Below, in pieces: positions 14,001 through 25,790 of a stretch of 64,000 bases of DNA. Positions within the stretch are counted from its first letter, which is position 1. The number at the start of each line of letters is the position of its first letter. Below the pieces are notes generated by a model. The model ran no database searches. It was not told the DNA's origin and was given only the letters and a program-made list of their open reading frames with translations. Where the stretch lies: the NCBI GenBank assembly GCA_002189035.1, contig NEEC01000029.1, positions 124,001 to 188,000 of the forward strand. The letters run 5' to 3'. The position numbers were made by a program, and so were the translations under genes. This stretch comes from Utricularia gibba. Lineage: Eukaryota; Streptophyta; Magnoliopsida; Lamiales; Lentibulariaceae.

Positions 14001-15468
14001 AACTGCAAGTTGCGAGCTTCTGTTAGAAGAAGTCAAAGATATGAAGCTGAATAACAAATAAAAGAAGAAGAGACCTTCTAAAAATCGTTTCTGATCTAAT
14101 TTTAGCATTGCAGGCAGGCAAAATCACTGCATCGTGGAAGGAGGAAGATATTCCAACTTCAATCATCTTTGCTTCAATATGGCTAGAAAGATCAGACAAA
14201 GAAATGTGTTTCACGTTCTCTGCAATAGCTCCCACAGCATGTGCAGCAGCTACCCTAGTATCCCACTTTTTACTATGTAGACAATGTGATACCTGCATCA
14301 TTCCAGAAAAAATAAGTGATAGAAAAGCAGTCACATGTCCATTAATATATGGACCTGAATAGAGAAGCGACAATAAATGGTGCAAAAACTGAATCAGCTG
14401 GAGAAAGAGATGGACGGAGCATGAACATCCCAATTAGAGATTAGTCTGCTTGGCAGAAGTGTTAATTCGGAAAAATTAAAGTTCAGCCTCCATCAGTGAT
14501 TGGAGGTGGGAAAGCCATTGATGGTCCACCCCGTACCCAATATTATCCATTTTTTCCAGTCAGCCTACATGAAGATCACAACCCACATCGCATCTTTTAC
14601 ATTTTTTCTGTGCAGAAACTTCTATGATAGCCAACAATATCTAATCTATTTTGATTCAAACACGTTTAATTTGGGAATTCTAATGGAATCAGTTACGCTC
14701 ACTCATGACAAGAACAACTTCTACAAGGTTAGTGCCATCATCTTACTTAAACATTCATGTACCCCACGCCTAATCAAGGAACTTAACATTCCATGAGGTT
14801 TTGGTTCTTCCCCGGAGTTCTCACTAAGCTTTGGCATACCACTAATTACAACAACGTGGTTTTACTCTGATAACAACTCTGATAAATAGTATCTACCAGG
14901 ATCTCCCCAGTCTCCACCTGTTGTATGATATTGGCTAAATTAGAATATTTAAACTTGCATGGAACTCACAACCCACATTGTATGACTTTGGGTTTTTCCG
15001 TCTACTTAGGTCACCATTCATCCTTAATCTACTCCCGAATTTGCTTCACTTAAAAGCACCTCCTGGGGGCTCAACATCAACTGAAAAGTACACAGAACAA
15101 TCAGAACTCACCTTGCTTAAAACCGCACTCAGGTCCTGGGATGCGATTTCGCAATTTCCCCGATCTGCTTCGCTGCAGAGAACCGTGTTGCTTGGGTGGA
15201 TCCCGCTTAGAGGTTGTTAAAGAGACAAAATAACCACATTAACAGTCGATAAGAATCCAAGATACGAAACCAATTTTGAGCACAAATATTTTTTCCATTG
15301 AAATAGACAAACTTGGCTTTTCTGTTGCTATTTCATAAATAAAAATACTTGCTATTTAATGTGAATTTACAGCATAGTAGCAGTCCAAATTGAAGGCAAC
15401 AAAATGATATCAAGGATACTGTCCAACAACGTCAAGAGGCGATGAAGCCGAGATGACTGTTGAGCCAT
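5077..15468 (-). CDS. BTAF1: TATA-binding-protein-associated factor BTAF1/Mot1, Swi2/Snf2 ATPase (two frameshifts)
   Basis: 28 exons, high to low: 15468-15420, 15205-15112, 14292-14075, 14002-13948, 13716-13635, 13404-13070, 12858-12750, 12670-12130, 11954-11822, 11731-11663, 11573-11362, 11251-11029, 10857-10687, 10459-10037, 9941-9504, 9345-9226, 9152-8674, 8390-7852, 7711-7219, 7144-7076, 6967-6863, 6785-6573, 6384-6121, 6036-5987, 5897-5788, 5715-5633, 5525-5316, 5241-5077. They encode about 2,017 residues, near the family length of roughly 2,050. The N-terminal half is HEAT-like ([20 protein letters not shown]). The ATPase has GLGKT (about 1457-1461), DEGH, LSGTPIQ and a RAHRLGQ C-terminal helicase motif. 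Mot1/BTAF1 uses ATP to strip TBP from TATA DNA; the Arabidopsis form is RGD3. Exons 2 (94 nt) and 17 (479 nt) are each one base short of the frame fixed by their neighbours. Intron 10 is GC-AG (CAG/GCATGT). The start [16 protein letters not shown] matches the family. Confidence 0.95.
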
Positions 15469-16390
15469 GGTGTAAATTACCACCACCAGGTTTCACTCTT
15501 TCAAAAAGACCTTAACTTCCGATAGTATTGATTATCATGGGCGGCCATTTCGCATCCCAATAACCGTTCCCTGAGACTATTGAATTACAATAACTTTCTG
15601 AGACCATACGAGTAAATCGACACACAAAATCAAATAGCAGAGACCGGAGCCGCATAGAAAATGAAGAAAACCTCACATCATCGTTTACTCATCGACAATG
15701 ATAAATGGATAACTACAAAGCACACTAACCACTAAAGAAGCCCTTCTAAAAATGGTGAAACATCTTAATTTCATCGGTATTGGGGTAATCACACAGAATG
15801 CGGATCCCTCCAACCAAGATAAACAAGGAATCAATTGTCCAGAAATACATAAAGATCGTGCAAAAAAATACCCGGAAAAAACGTAAATTACCAAAACAGG
15901 GATATAGAACTGAGAAACTCGATCGCTCTTCTCCCCGATAAGCGCTTCCCACGGTCTCATAGAGCGACGAAAACGAGGGTTTAGGTCGTGATAAACAGTG
16001 GACGACGCTCATTTTATAGAAGAGAAGTTGGGAAAACGGTGGCTTCAGAGTTTAACCTTCACGATTCTGAATCCGAACCCGAAATAGAATTTGACCGGAT
16101 CTACAGATGACCCGTTTAAAATCCCGGTTCACCGCTGCTGCGTGCGTGTATGGAGGGTCAAAATAGTAAATGCACCCTTTATCCACAAAAATACTAATAA
16201 TTTTAAAATATTTGTAGTTTTTGTACACATCTTCGGACATGCTAAATTAGGCACCACTTGTATAAACAAAGAGGAGTCAATCCTCAAGGCCAAGGGCTTT
16301 ATTAGTAATTTCAAGTACACGCCTTTTATGAGCTACGTGTGTAAAGATTGAAGTGATGTGGGGGTTACTACAAACAAATTGCTCTCTGCA
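15469..16390. other. BTAF1 5' region and intergenic DNA
   Basis: This stretch separates the BTAF1 start codon (ATG at 15468, minus strand) from the 3' end of the next minus-strand gene. It should hold the BTAF1 leader and promoter. Two overlapping minus-strand frames near 15685-16012 resemble no known protein and are probably leader or intron sequence. Confidence 0.4.
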
Positions 16391-17143
16391 TCAAGCATTT
16401 TGAGCACCACCGGCGCGGCTACTCTCATCATCGCTGCCGAATCTCGTCTTCTCCAATCGAGAGACGACGTCGAGATTGTACATCAAAGCCACCAAAGTGA
16501 AGAAGCACAGGAAGACGCCGACAGGGCCGAAGATCCAGAGAAGAAGCGGGAGTGCAGAGTAGAACACCCTGTTCCCTACGATGTTGAGCACGGATGCCCG
16601 CTCCAGCAACTCCGAGACGTACTCCGGCGCGACGGCTCCGACGGAGCAGCAGTTGATGAGGAAGTTGACTTGGTTGATGAAGCGGATGGAGAGGGAGTGG
16701 AAGAGGAAGGCGAAGAGGAGGACCATGAGGAGCACGACGTACTTGACGGCCACCATCAACTCGCCGTGGGCGCCGAACACGGCTCCGTCGAGGGGCTTCT
16801 TGACGCTGTAGGTGCTGCTGATCACAGCAGCCAGGCCGCAGCAGAGCAGGATGGCGGTCGTCGCCATGAGCGTCGATCCCATTATGGTGTTCCTCAAGGT
16901 CTGCACGGCTAGGATGTTCTTCTCATTATCCTGCCAAAACACCATCATTCACTGCTATGGGGGATGCCTGAACTCCAAGAAAAACAGATCCAGAAGTCGA
17001 ACCTTGACGATGGCGGCCACCCAATAGGTGCGGACGCGAGCATTGATTCCGATGATGGTCGAGAGGGGATCAGAGCGGACCCTGTGCCAAAGCCATACAT
17101 GGTACCCGATGAAGATCATGAACCCTGAAGGCACCAGAGCCAT
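16391..17143 (-). CDS. DUF599 family membrane protein
   Basis: Two exons (17143-17003 and 16930-16391) join in phase 0 to give 226 residues, normal for plant DUF599 proteins. The start MALVPSGFMIFIGYHVWLWH holds the first hydrophobic segment. Further helices lie near residues 75-95 (LMATTAILLCCGLAAVIS), 115-135 (YVVLLMVLLFAFLFHSL) and 175-200 (LPLLLWIFGPVGVFLCFF). The tail RLEKTRFGSDDESSRAGG is polar. DUF599 proteins are multi-pass and have no established function. A TATAAAG box at 17216-17222 on the minus strand, 73 bases before the ATG, supports the chosen start. An antisense 184-codon frame across exon 2 is a shadow produced by codon composition. Confidence 0.88.
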
Positions 17144-17215
17144 GTCCAGGTCCCCGCGTTCCACGCCATCAAGAATGCTCTCAAATGCAAGCACACTTTG
17201 TCTTGGGAGAGGGCT

Positions 17216-17222
17216 CTTTATA
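17216..17222 (-). promoter_or_regulatory. TATA box of the DUF599 gene
   Basis: TATAAAG on the minus strand (GGTATAAAGAGCC context) lies 73 bases upstream of the ATG at 17143. This predicts a leader of about 45 bases. Confidence 0.55.
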
Positions 17223-17895
17223 CCCCAAGCATAAAAGTGGAAGGTGACAATATCATGCATCCACAACCGTATCATTGATAATTAAAAAAAAAGCATGTAT
17301 TATAGGACTGACATTGCATTAAAAAGTGGAAAAAGAAGGGTCTTGTAATTGGAGATTAGTGAGATTCAGAGTAGACACAAAAAGAAATGAAGTAAAGCCA
17401 GCGACCACGAGGCACCTACTTCGTGTAATCCCATTTAAGATGCGTAACAAGATGAGCGACCACATGAAATACATTAGTGGACAACAGGTGTCATCAATTT
17501 ACCCAAGGCGTCTCTAACTCTCTAGTGGCACGTGAAATGGAGCATATGAGTGGATTCATAAGTTAGAGGAACAATTAGGAACCCACTGTAAAATTCAAAA
17601 TCGAGCATCGATGCATTCACTGCAGTTGCATTCATTGACCATCCAATAATTAATTAATATTTTGCAACGATGTGAATTGCATATTTTGTGTGAATGATAA
17701 GAATTCACTATTTTGTTTTGCAGAACCTGGCATCCTTGATCGGTAACTGCCTGATTCCTTTCAGATTTCTCAGTTGATAGTATGCTGCAAGAGACGAAAA
17801 ACGAGAATAGTCTTGATAAGCATGCTCATCATATGATCTTCAAAACTTAATTATTTGGGCTCAAGCTGAGAATGTTACAGATCAAGGACTGGACA
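17223..17895. other. Intergenic spacer
   Basis: The spacer lies between the DUF599 promoter and the 3' end of the ubiquitin protease. It is AT-rich, with only short frames. I see nothing else in it. Confidence 0.5.
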
Positions 17896-20247
17896 TTAAA
17901 TACAGCAGGGGTTGGTTGTTTCACCTCTAAGATCTAGAGAGCATTGGATGCAAAGCATTTGCACTAGGGAGAACGTCTTCTTCCTGCGGGGAGAAGGGTA
18001 ATCTCCCATCACTGCAGCCCTCAGCATCCGGGCCCTTGAACCTTGGAATCTTTTTTTTAAGAGCAAGAATGCTTGCTTTCGTTCCATACTATCTGTGTGG
18101 TCATCCAATGGCCTCTTGCTACGTGTGTGACCAGTCACAGTTGGAGGAGCTGAAATGCAGGGGTCTGAAACGGGAAATCAAAATTTTGTCCAACTGCAAC
18201 AAAATCATCATTAAACTTAAAACATACCGTCAGATGGGTCATCTCTGTAAATCTCTGGACTTGGCGATCTATTGATTCTCTCAGATGTCTCGAGTTGATG
18301 ACTTGTGACCATAGAAATATTTTGAGATTGCTGATTGGTAGGCATACATGCGGCTTCATGCAGTGAAAACTCGATCCTTTGGTCTTCCTCGTTGCCAGAA
18401 GTGTTCCTAATTTGTGACTTGGTAGCTATGTCAAAGCAAGGAGGGAGTTCAGGTTTCTGTTCAGGAGACGTTGGCAATGCAGTCTGCTTTTCTAAAACTG
18501 ATGTTGGCGACGTATTGGAAATCTCAGACTCCAAACATAGTTTGTGAGATTCATAGAAAGTTGAAAACCATGGGGTCCCCTCCCTAGAGTAGAATAGAAT
18601 GTAAGCCTGCTGCGATAGCACATACTCTTCATCGACCACCGTTACCTGACCAAAAATGTGGAATATTAGCCAAAGAAAAACTAGATTTCAGGGTTAATAT
18701 AATTAAGCTGGAAGCTCAAGATGTTTACACTTGAGTCATCAAACTTGCACCACATATTTTGTGATATGCGATTGAAGCAATAGTAGTGGCCGGAGGTGGA
18801 AGCCCATCCGCGGTGCACCACAATGGCATAGAGAGTGTACTGAAGGTCTATCTGCAAACGGAAACCAGAAGCATGGAGTAGGATTTCATAGTCAGCTGAT
18901 GACATTAGATTTCAAGCAGAATGTCACAAAACAATGAGTCAAAAAAAAAAAAATAGGGAGAGAGAGTGAGACTCACGTCACTATTTCCACTAGTGAAAGG
19001 AAGCAAATCCAAGTCCGTGGGGAAGGCCACATGCTTATCAATTTTCTCAACATAATGACCATCATTTTTGAATCTCTTCAAATGAAATACAGCCACTTGC
19101 GGGGTCTCGTGAAGGGAAAGTTGTTTCTCTACAAATACCTTCTCCTTACACTCATTGCAAGTGAACTTATTTTCAGGATCCTCAATTTTCTCAAGCTTTG
19201 TGAAAGATTTCAGGGCAGATTCAAGAGTATCAGCATCCTCAATCTCCAAACTCATATCAATTGAAAGCTCGTAAGTCTCAGAACAGTTACCACAGCTGCA
19301 GCAAGTCAGCTGCAAACAAGAAATTTCTTGTAGAAATCAAAATTCTGAACTCTAACATTATAGAACAGAAATGCTAGAAAAAAGGACGACATTCAAAACT
19401 GAAGCTCGTACCTTGCTGAGGATACGGCCACCAAACACTTCTTTGACTAGGGTCTCACTACGAGGCGGTGCAGAATCTTTAGAATTTGGATTAAAAGAGC
19501 TTTCGAGCTTGTCCAAATAACATTGAAGGAACTCGTGCGCATCTTCCTGCTGGTACATTTGAAAATTTGAAGAGAAATCTGATAGTTCTCGAAGTTAAAG
19601 TAACAAAGTACGACCAAACTGGGAAAAACTCAAGCAAAATATACTAGAAAAGATCAAGTCAGAACGTGAACAGAAAAGGATACAGTTTAGGTTATTGAAG
19701 ATTCTGCCTGGGTATAGAACTCTCCATTTCAGCGAACGCTTAACTAGATCCTTTAGATCACACAGCGTGCAAAATTCATCAGCACTACCTGCAAATTAAG
19801 AAAATTTTGCAATCAAAACGATATTGTATATATCTATATACAACTCCTGCACAAACAACATGACTTAACGTACAATTAGAATGCGTGCGCTGTTTATCTG
19901 AGAAGATTCGATTGAGAAGTGGAACAGTATGCATGAAACATTGTAACACCGAATTCATGAAACATGTATTCCCCAGATTTTCGAGCCCCGCCCCCTGTCA
20001 TAACTCACTTAGATAACCATCAGAAATAATTCACCACCACACCGACAAATAGAAATCCAAATACTGGCCATAAGAACAAAAAAGAAAGAGAGTTCGACTG
20101 GCTAACCAGATCAATCCCGCTATCGTCGTGACGAAACCGATCAGCGGAGTGACCGCCGCCGAGAGATGTGCAATTTGGTGATTCATATTCAGACGTCAAT
20201 TCGAGGCGATTATCCACCATCGGCGGCGAAGAAGCAGAGAGTAACAT
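17896..20247 (-). CDS. Ubiquitin-specific protease, UBP20/21-like
   Basis: Eight exons (20247-20107, 19994-19874, 19788-19684, 19578-19412, 19309-18977, 18851-18729, 18645-18228, 18164-17896) join in frame to 558 residues. The Cys box GLENLGNTCFMNSVLQCFMH puts the catalytic Cys at about 58. QQEDAHEFLQ follows near 131-140, then two CxxC pairs (CCSCGNC and CNEC) of the zinc-binding fingers. The His box YAIVVHRG...STSGHYYCF puts the catalytic His near 311. The C-terminal 200 residues are polar and ser/thr-rich. The enzyme should remove ubiquitin from protein substrates. UBP20/21 of Arabidopsis, the closest match I recall, have a longer N-terminus. Here an AACCCTA-type leader directly before the ATG argues for a short start, though an upstream in-frame start at 20361 cannot be excluded. 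Confidence 0.88.
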
Positions 20248-20522
20248 TCCGATGACGCCGCAGGTTGCAATTTTGGCCGAGAAGATCTCAGTAGGGTTTT
20301 GAAAGAAAATTCGGGAGGGAGAACGAAATTTTGTAATGGAGGGAAACAGATTCACTCTCAAAACTTGTTTCTTGAATTCAAAGATTTGCTTCTATATTTT
20401 ATATCATTAATTACTCAAATGAAATTAAATAATAAAATTGACGATTAAAAGTAATACATATTTATTGCTGATAAGGTAAAATCAGTATGAAAAAGATCAA
20501 CGGCTAGCCGGGTTTCCCTTGC

Positions 20523-22420
20523 CTATTTGCCGCTGATATAATCAATCAGAAGCTTATCAAGCTGGAAGTGTTGGCAAACTAGTCTCTGCAACAACATCCA
20601 TGGAGCATAAGCTGCTATAGTATAAACTAAGCAAGGCCACTTACATTTAGGCCTTTTTACGCATCTTCGAGAGTGTAAATATAAGTCGAATCGAAAATAC
20701 GAGTACCTTAGATAAGGGAATATTGAAGAAGTATGCTTCAGGGTCCCCTTGAGTTAACCGGGAAACCTCAACACCATCATCAAACAGCACATAGTTTGGA
20801 AGCTGCTGAGATGTGGCTGTACAATCAAGCGACCAGTTTGATATATGTGGAAACTGGTAAGGATGGTGAAGAAGAAATGTAGGGGACTCAGGTTCTTACT
20901 GTGGGCAACTCCGAATTTCTCTGCGGCATTTGGAAATAGTCCGATATTAACGGTTCCGAATGATAAATTTTTGTTGGAGAATCTACATTACAGCAACTCA
21001 GAGTGAAGGAAGAGTTGTGTTGATCAATGAATTTAAAGAATAACTTGAAGAAAGCGCAAGGGGCGAGCTGACTCACGTGATTGATAGCTCTGGGAAAAAT
21101 GAACTTGATCTAACACAACTGGATGTAGATAAAGAACGAAATTCCACCTGTAAAATTCCACCAAGAAATAGAAGGAATCATACTTTGTCAAGAAAGGAGA
21201 AAAAGGGAACCCTATAACTGCATCTTGATGGTCTCCCTTCCCTGTGCATTGAGAAACTTGCAAGCTATTACTTAAGTCATCTCTTCAAAACCACTTCCAA
21301 TCATGCACTCGACACAGTTAAAAAAAAAAAAAGAAAAAAGAAGCTAAATAAGGATCCTGTATAACGAGAACTCTGACCAGTCAGTGGACCCACCATCCAG
21401 TATCTTGGGCTACTCCCTTCGGTTAGCAGAGTCTCCAGTTGCAATGGTGTTAAGTAACTTACCGTCCCTATAAAGATTATGTGCACGGAACCCAGAATAC
21501 TCAGCATGAAAAATAGTTCTCTGATAAGCAATAAACAGAATGGAGGATGGAGAAGAGAAAAACTTGAGAGTAGCTAGGTGTATATTTTACCTTGCTCTTT
21601 GAAAGCGGGTTGTTGAACAATGATATACATAACTGTCAAGTAGAAGAAGTGATGCTTAAATATTGAGAATATGAAGACTAGAGAGTGCTGATCTATCAAG
21701 AAGCAAAGTCAATGAATAAGAGGTCAGTAGCTACATAAATAGGACACAAGTGCCGCATACCCAAAAAAGCAACTGCATACCACATAGCCAGGTGGTAATC
21801 CATCAACAGAGCAGCACAAGCAAGACAAATCTGAAGAAGATACCAACAGGTAGCAAGTATGTATGAGAAGACAGTGCGTCTGATGGTAGAATGCAGATGT
21901 TGCAAAATAAATCACCTTAGCAGAGAAAAGAGTAAACCCTACAAAATCCTCCCAAGATTCTTTTCTTACAAGCTGCAAGTGCATATGTGAAGTACAGTCA
22001 AAATAAAATGGAATACTGGATCCTTCTCAAGATAAAGCATTAACTAGGTAATGTTAATCAATTCCCAAAACTTAAATTATCAAATTTTCCAGCAAAGAAT
22101 CTGGATTACGCAAAGTAAAAAACGAAATGAAGTTTTACCTTTACAGCAGTTAAAACTACAAAAGCCAGCAGCAACTGAATCTCCTGGGAAACAATAGAAT
22201 AGAAATTTTTTTTTCAAATTGAGGTGAAACAGACTACCACATGATTGATGCCGAAATAAACAGAGCATGAGGGATCACAATTTACTCGGCGAAAAAGACG
22301 CGCTGGGAGTATAGGAGTCGGTAGTTCAGACGCAGAGCAGCGAACAACAATGTACGAGAAAAAAACAAAGAAGTGGATCAAATAATAGGGTTCGGAAGCT
22401 ACACGGCTGAAGCTCATCAT
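20523..22420 (-). CDS. Thioredoxin-related transmembrane protein 2 (TMX2)-like
   Basis: Ten exons (22420-22286, 22183-22139, 21972-21916, 21830-21761, 21632-21591, 21467-21394, 21147-21077, 20982-20900, 20816-20707, 20585-20523) give 249 residues with every junction in phase. Hydrophobic stretches cover about residues 12-27, 46-60 and 80-103 (LACAALLMDYHLAMWYAVAF). LTPLQLETLLTEG precedes a thioredoxin-like domain (VEFRSLSTSSCVRSSSFFPE ... GTVNIGLFPNAAEKFGV ... LPNYVLFDDGVEVSRL). The family sits in the ER membrane. The usual CxxC active site is absent: only one Cys (SSCV) lies at that place, as in other plant members, so disulphide exchange is doubtful. Start MMSFSRVASEPYYL matches the family N-terminus. 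Confidence 0.9.
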
Positions 22421-22510
22421 CGTCACTTTCGTCGTCCGATGAAATCTCCAATCTCTGATGATCGGAAAACCAGAAAAGCAAGTGTAGACCGTACAGAAAT
22501 GTTTGAAACT

Positions 22511-22567
22511 ACACTGGGCTCTAGACGGCCCATGAGATTGTGCACCCGGATCACAGTCTAGGCCCAT
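22511..22567 (-). promoter_or_regulatory. Site II (TGGGCC) elements upstream of the TMX2-like gene
   Basis: ATGGGCC occurs on the minus strand at 22527-22533 and again at about 22561-22567, roughly 105-150 bases upstream of the start codon at 22420. TGGGC(C/T) is the site II element bound by TCP factors in housekeeping plant promoters. The motifs are seen, and their function is inferred. Confidence 0.4.
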
Positions 22568-22805
22568 GCGCCCATGAAGTTAAATAATATTATAAATTAA
22601 ATTAAAAATTATAATATTAAATTTTAAGTTAAAAATATTTTCAAAAAATGATACAATATAAAATTGTAATATATTGAATATTATGAAACGTACACAACAT
22701 AATTGATGATTTTTAAAATACAAAATATTAGCTGTAACAACTGGTGCCAAGTTAGCTTCAACCTCAGAACTGTCAAGCTTCAGACGTATGCAACCGATGA
22801 GTTGC
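22568..22805. other. AT-rich spacer
   Basis: A very AT-rich spacer between the TMX2-like promoter and the peroxidase 3' end. No gene is seen. Confidence 0.5.
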
Positions 22806-24181
22806 TCAGTTCGGCGACGAACATGTCCGGCGAACCTCGCCGCCGTCAGCCTCGCTCTTCACTCCAATACTAGCGAGCTTCAAAAAGGATTCTTGCCACC
22901 TCTCGAAGAAGCTTTCCTGACTGTTTGCAAACTCACTGACTTTACTTGCAGTTCTCTTGTCACTCACCAGAGCTGAATCCGATTGAAACAGACCCTTGTT
23001 CTCCAGCAGAACCTTGTAGTACTCATTGTCAAACAAGAAAGGCGATCCAGGGTCGTTATTCACCGTCACAGAATCGTCGGTAGTTCCATGCGGGCACCTT
23101 TTGATCAGCTGCACTGCGTATTCCCTGTCCAGGGATGAATCAATCATCGTGATGTTTCCGTTCGTGTCTACCTCAAACCGGTCGTCAAATGCACTGCAGT
23201 GAGCTGATCCGATTGTATGAGCCCCTGCCACACAATCAGAATCTAAGTTTCAGGTGAACTTTAGCTGATCAGGGGATCGATCCCCAACAAATTACAGTAA
23301 GGATGGTGCAGTTGCACCCCAATCATAGAGAAGAGTAAATGAAAGGTTGCCCACAGAGACAATGCTCTAAATGCAGCACACCTACTGCATAAATGAGTGC
23401 AGTGTAGAGACATTTACACACCAAAGTTGAGCATTTTTTAACCCAAGTGAAAGGTGATTAACCTGAGAGTGTCACAAGGTCATCCATGGATAACCCCTTC
23501 TGAGAGAAAACGTGAGCCATCTCATCCAGTGTGAAGCTTGTGTCAATGATGTTTGGTCTCACGTTTGAATCCACTGAAACTCTCCCATCTTTTCTCCCTG
23601 TGGGCATCACAACACTTGGTCCCCCTGTCTGGAATTAACAACACAGATTACCACATTGAAATAGGTTAAACTCATTGCTAATCCCATTTCTGTTGGTACT
23701 TACTAGCTCCACTGCGTCTCTAGCAGCCAATGCAAGAATATCAGCACAAGATACAGTTCCAGGGCAAAAGATTTCCAGAACCCTTTTCGCGGAATCAATA
23801 ACTGAGAACCCACCAAGTGACTGGTTTGCAGGATCACTTCTCTCGGTATTGTTCCCTTGTATCAGCACAGAAGCATCACACCCCTAAACAAAATCCATGA
23901 TTGAAGAATGACATTTTTCGACCTATTTGACAAAGAAAATGCACGTCCCATTGTTACCTCGACGAAGCAATCGTGAAACAACAAGCGGAGTAGCTTCCCG
24001 GAACCGTTGGATCCGCCTGGGAAGCAGATCTGACCGTCTGTTTCACCATCATTTCTGCCGCTGGGCAGGAACCCGCGTAGAATCCCACAGACAGAGGGGA
24101 ACAAATGGGTGCAAACAACAGTAAAAAGAGTAGCTGGAGAACGTATTTACGGGAAACGACCTCCACAAACGACTTCCCCAT
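22806..24181 (-). CDS. Class III secretory peroxidase (one frameshift)
   Basis: Four exons (24181-23958, 23883-23704, 23628-23463, 23224-22806), the classic class III layout, encode about 329 residues once one base is restored. A signal peptide ([18 protein letters not shown]) is followed by the mature start [12 protein letters not shown]. The distal haem site is [12 protein letters not shown] with catalytic His, then GCDASVL and [21 protein letters not shown]. The proximal haem ligand is in [12 protein letters not shown]. These enzymes are apoplastic and oxidise phenolics with H2O2, for example in lignin or suberin formation. Exon 1 is 224 nt, one short of the required 225. The break lies between PTVPG and KLLRLL near 23994-24000 (CCGGGAAG where CCGGGGAAG or CCGGGAAAG is expected). 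The rest is intact, so a sequencing error or a very recent lesion is likely. Confidence 0.9.
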
Positions 24182-25191
24182 TCACCGAATTCAGCACGAA
24201 AAGAAGAAATTTTTTCGAACTGGGGAGCCCGGGGTTCTACAGAAAACTGGATATTTCGTAGCTATGCGGTAGATGTAAATGATTACCAGATGCCCAAGCC
24301 ATGGAAAACCGCAGCAAGTTCTAATCTTGAGCAAAAGAAATGATTGAAAAATAAAAGAAAGAAACGAAGTGGCTTGGGGCGTTGGGAAGATGGGTAAGTA
24401 AATGCGAATGTTGCGTCTCACAAATGCGAGTAAATTGACGACGGATTCTGGAAATCACCAAAAACACTGGTTTTCTGTGGAGGCAATAAATGGGTTCTTG
24501 CCAGTGGGCAGTGGGGGTGTGTCCCAGTTCGCAAACATGCAGTGTTTTTTTTAACATGCACTGTTCACACATGCAACCAGGCATTATTATTTATTATATT
24601 CCTCTTTAGATAATGAAGGTTTTCAAAATTTATTATGGAAAAATATATTTTCTCCATTAATTTTTTTACCAATATTTCATTCATTTCTTATATACAATTT
24701 TTTCAAAGAATTAATTTTATATCTTAAATCACTAAAAAAAACTTTTATTTTCCCCCCATGTATGGTTTTACTGTTACTTATAATTAATTTTTTTCACCAT
24801 TTTTGTTTTGTCCAATTCTTACAAGCTCCACTACTTGTTCTTCATTACCTTCTCTTGATGGCTGAGTCCTTAGGGCTTACTTTTTGATTAATTCTGTGCC
24901 TTTTTTCTGCTGCATTGAAGGTTTGTATGATGTTGAAGTATCTTCATGAAGAACAACACACGAGACGAAGAAGGGTGAGAATGGTTAGGGCTAGGGTTCT
25001 GTAAGACCGAAACCCTAGTCTTCTAATATGATCGAGAGCATCCTCCATCGATGGCTGTATTGCAGAGTAACCCTAGTCTCTGGTGATCCTCTTCATAATC
25101 CACCTTTTTGGGGATAAACTCCCCATTATTTGAGTGAATACTTCAAGGGGAGTTGTGTCCAACACACTGCAAGCAGCAGATCACAACTGCA
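24182..25191. other. Intergenic spacer
   Basis: The spacer lies between the peroxidase start and the 3' end of the patatin-like gene. It is AT-rich at 24580-24800, with an AAACCCTAG-type sequence near 25008. No coding region is recognised. Confidence 0.5.
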
Positions 25192-25785
25192 TCAACTGGG
25201 TCTGTAGCTGGTGGTCGGAGTTCTTGAAATCCTGAGCTTTCGTTCTTCCGACAGCAACTTGGCGAACCTGAAACACACCGTGTGGTCTCCGATGAATTGG
25301 TAAAGGCTAAATAACAATGAACAACATAAACCCATCATTAACCAACACTAGATCCAGGGGGAGTGGGGGCGGTGGTATGCTTGCCTTTTCAGAGCCTCCT
25401 CATTGGTTTCTCCATTCGGAACAGCTTCAGTGCTTCCGGTGAAGAGGTTCGGCGACGCGACGGGTTTTTTCAGTATGTTTTCTCCAATTCTCACAAGTCC
25501 GTCCATGTTCATACTCGTCGCGACGTCCATCGACGAGTACTCTTCGGGCAGTGCGTCCTCCTGGTGAAGGTTGACTTAATCAGCCGTGCGGAGATGGAAA
25601 AATGACTCCAAGAGGAGATGTGGACGAGAAGATGATCGAACACTTTACTTGAATCCGGAGATAATTTTGTTCGCTGTCATGGGCTTTAAACACCGTGCTT
25701 ACGAAGTAATCCACCAAATCAGCACTGGCTTCGCTGAAGATGTCAATAAGGGGAACGGAGTTCCCCTGGATCAGCCAGCCCAGTA

Positions 25786-25790
25786 GTCCC
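25786..25790. repeat. Target site duplication, copy 1
   Basis: GTCCC immediately precedes the left LTR and is repeated immediately after the right LTR at 31138-31142. A 5-bp duplication is standard for Ty1/copia integration. Confidence 0.93.

Noticed and set aside
15685-16012. Two overlapping minus-strand frames upstream of BTAF1
   Set aside because: Family-matching BTAF1 protein begins at 15468. These frames show no homology and probably lie in the leader.
16358-16912. 184-codon plus-strand frame, very acidic (EEEGEEEDHEEHD)
   Set aside because: It is the exact antisense of DUF599 exon 2, and its composition follows from the membrane-protein codons opposite.
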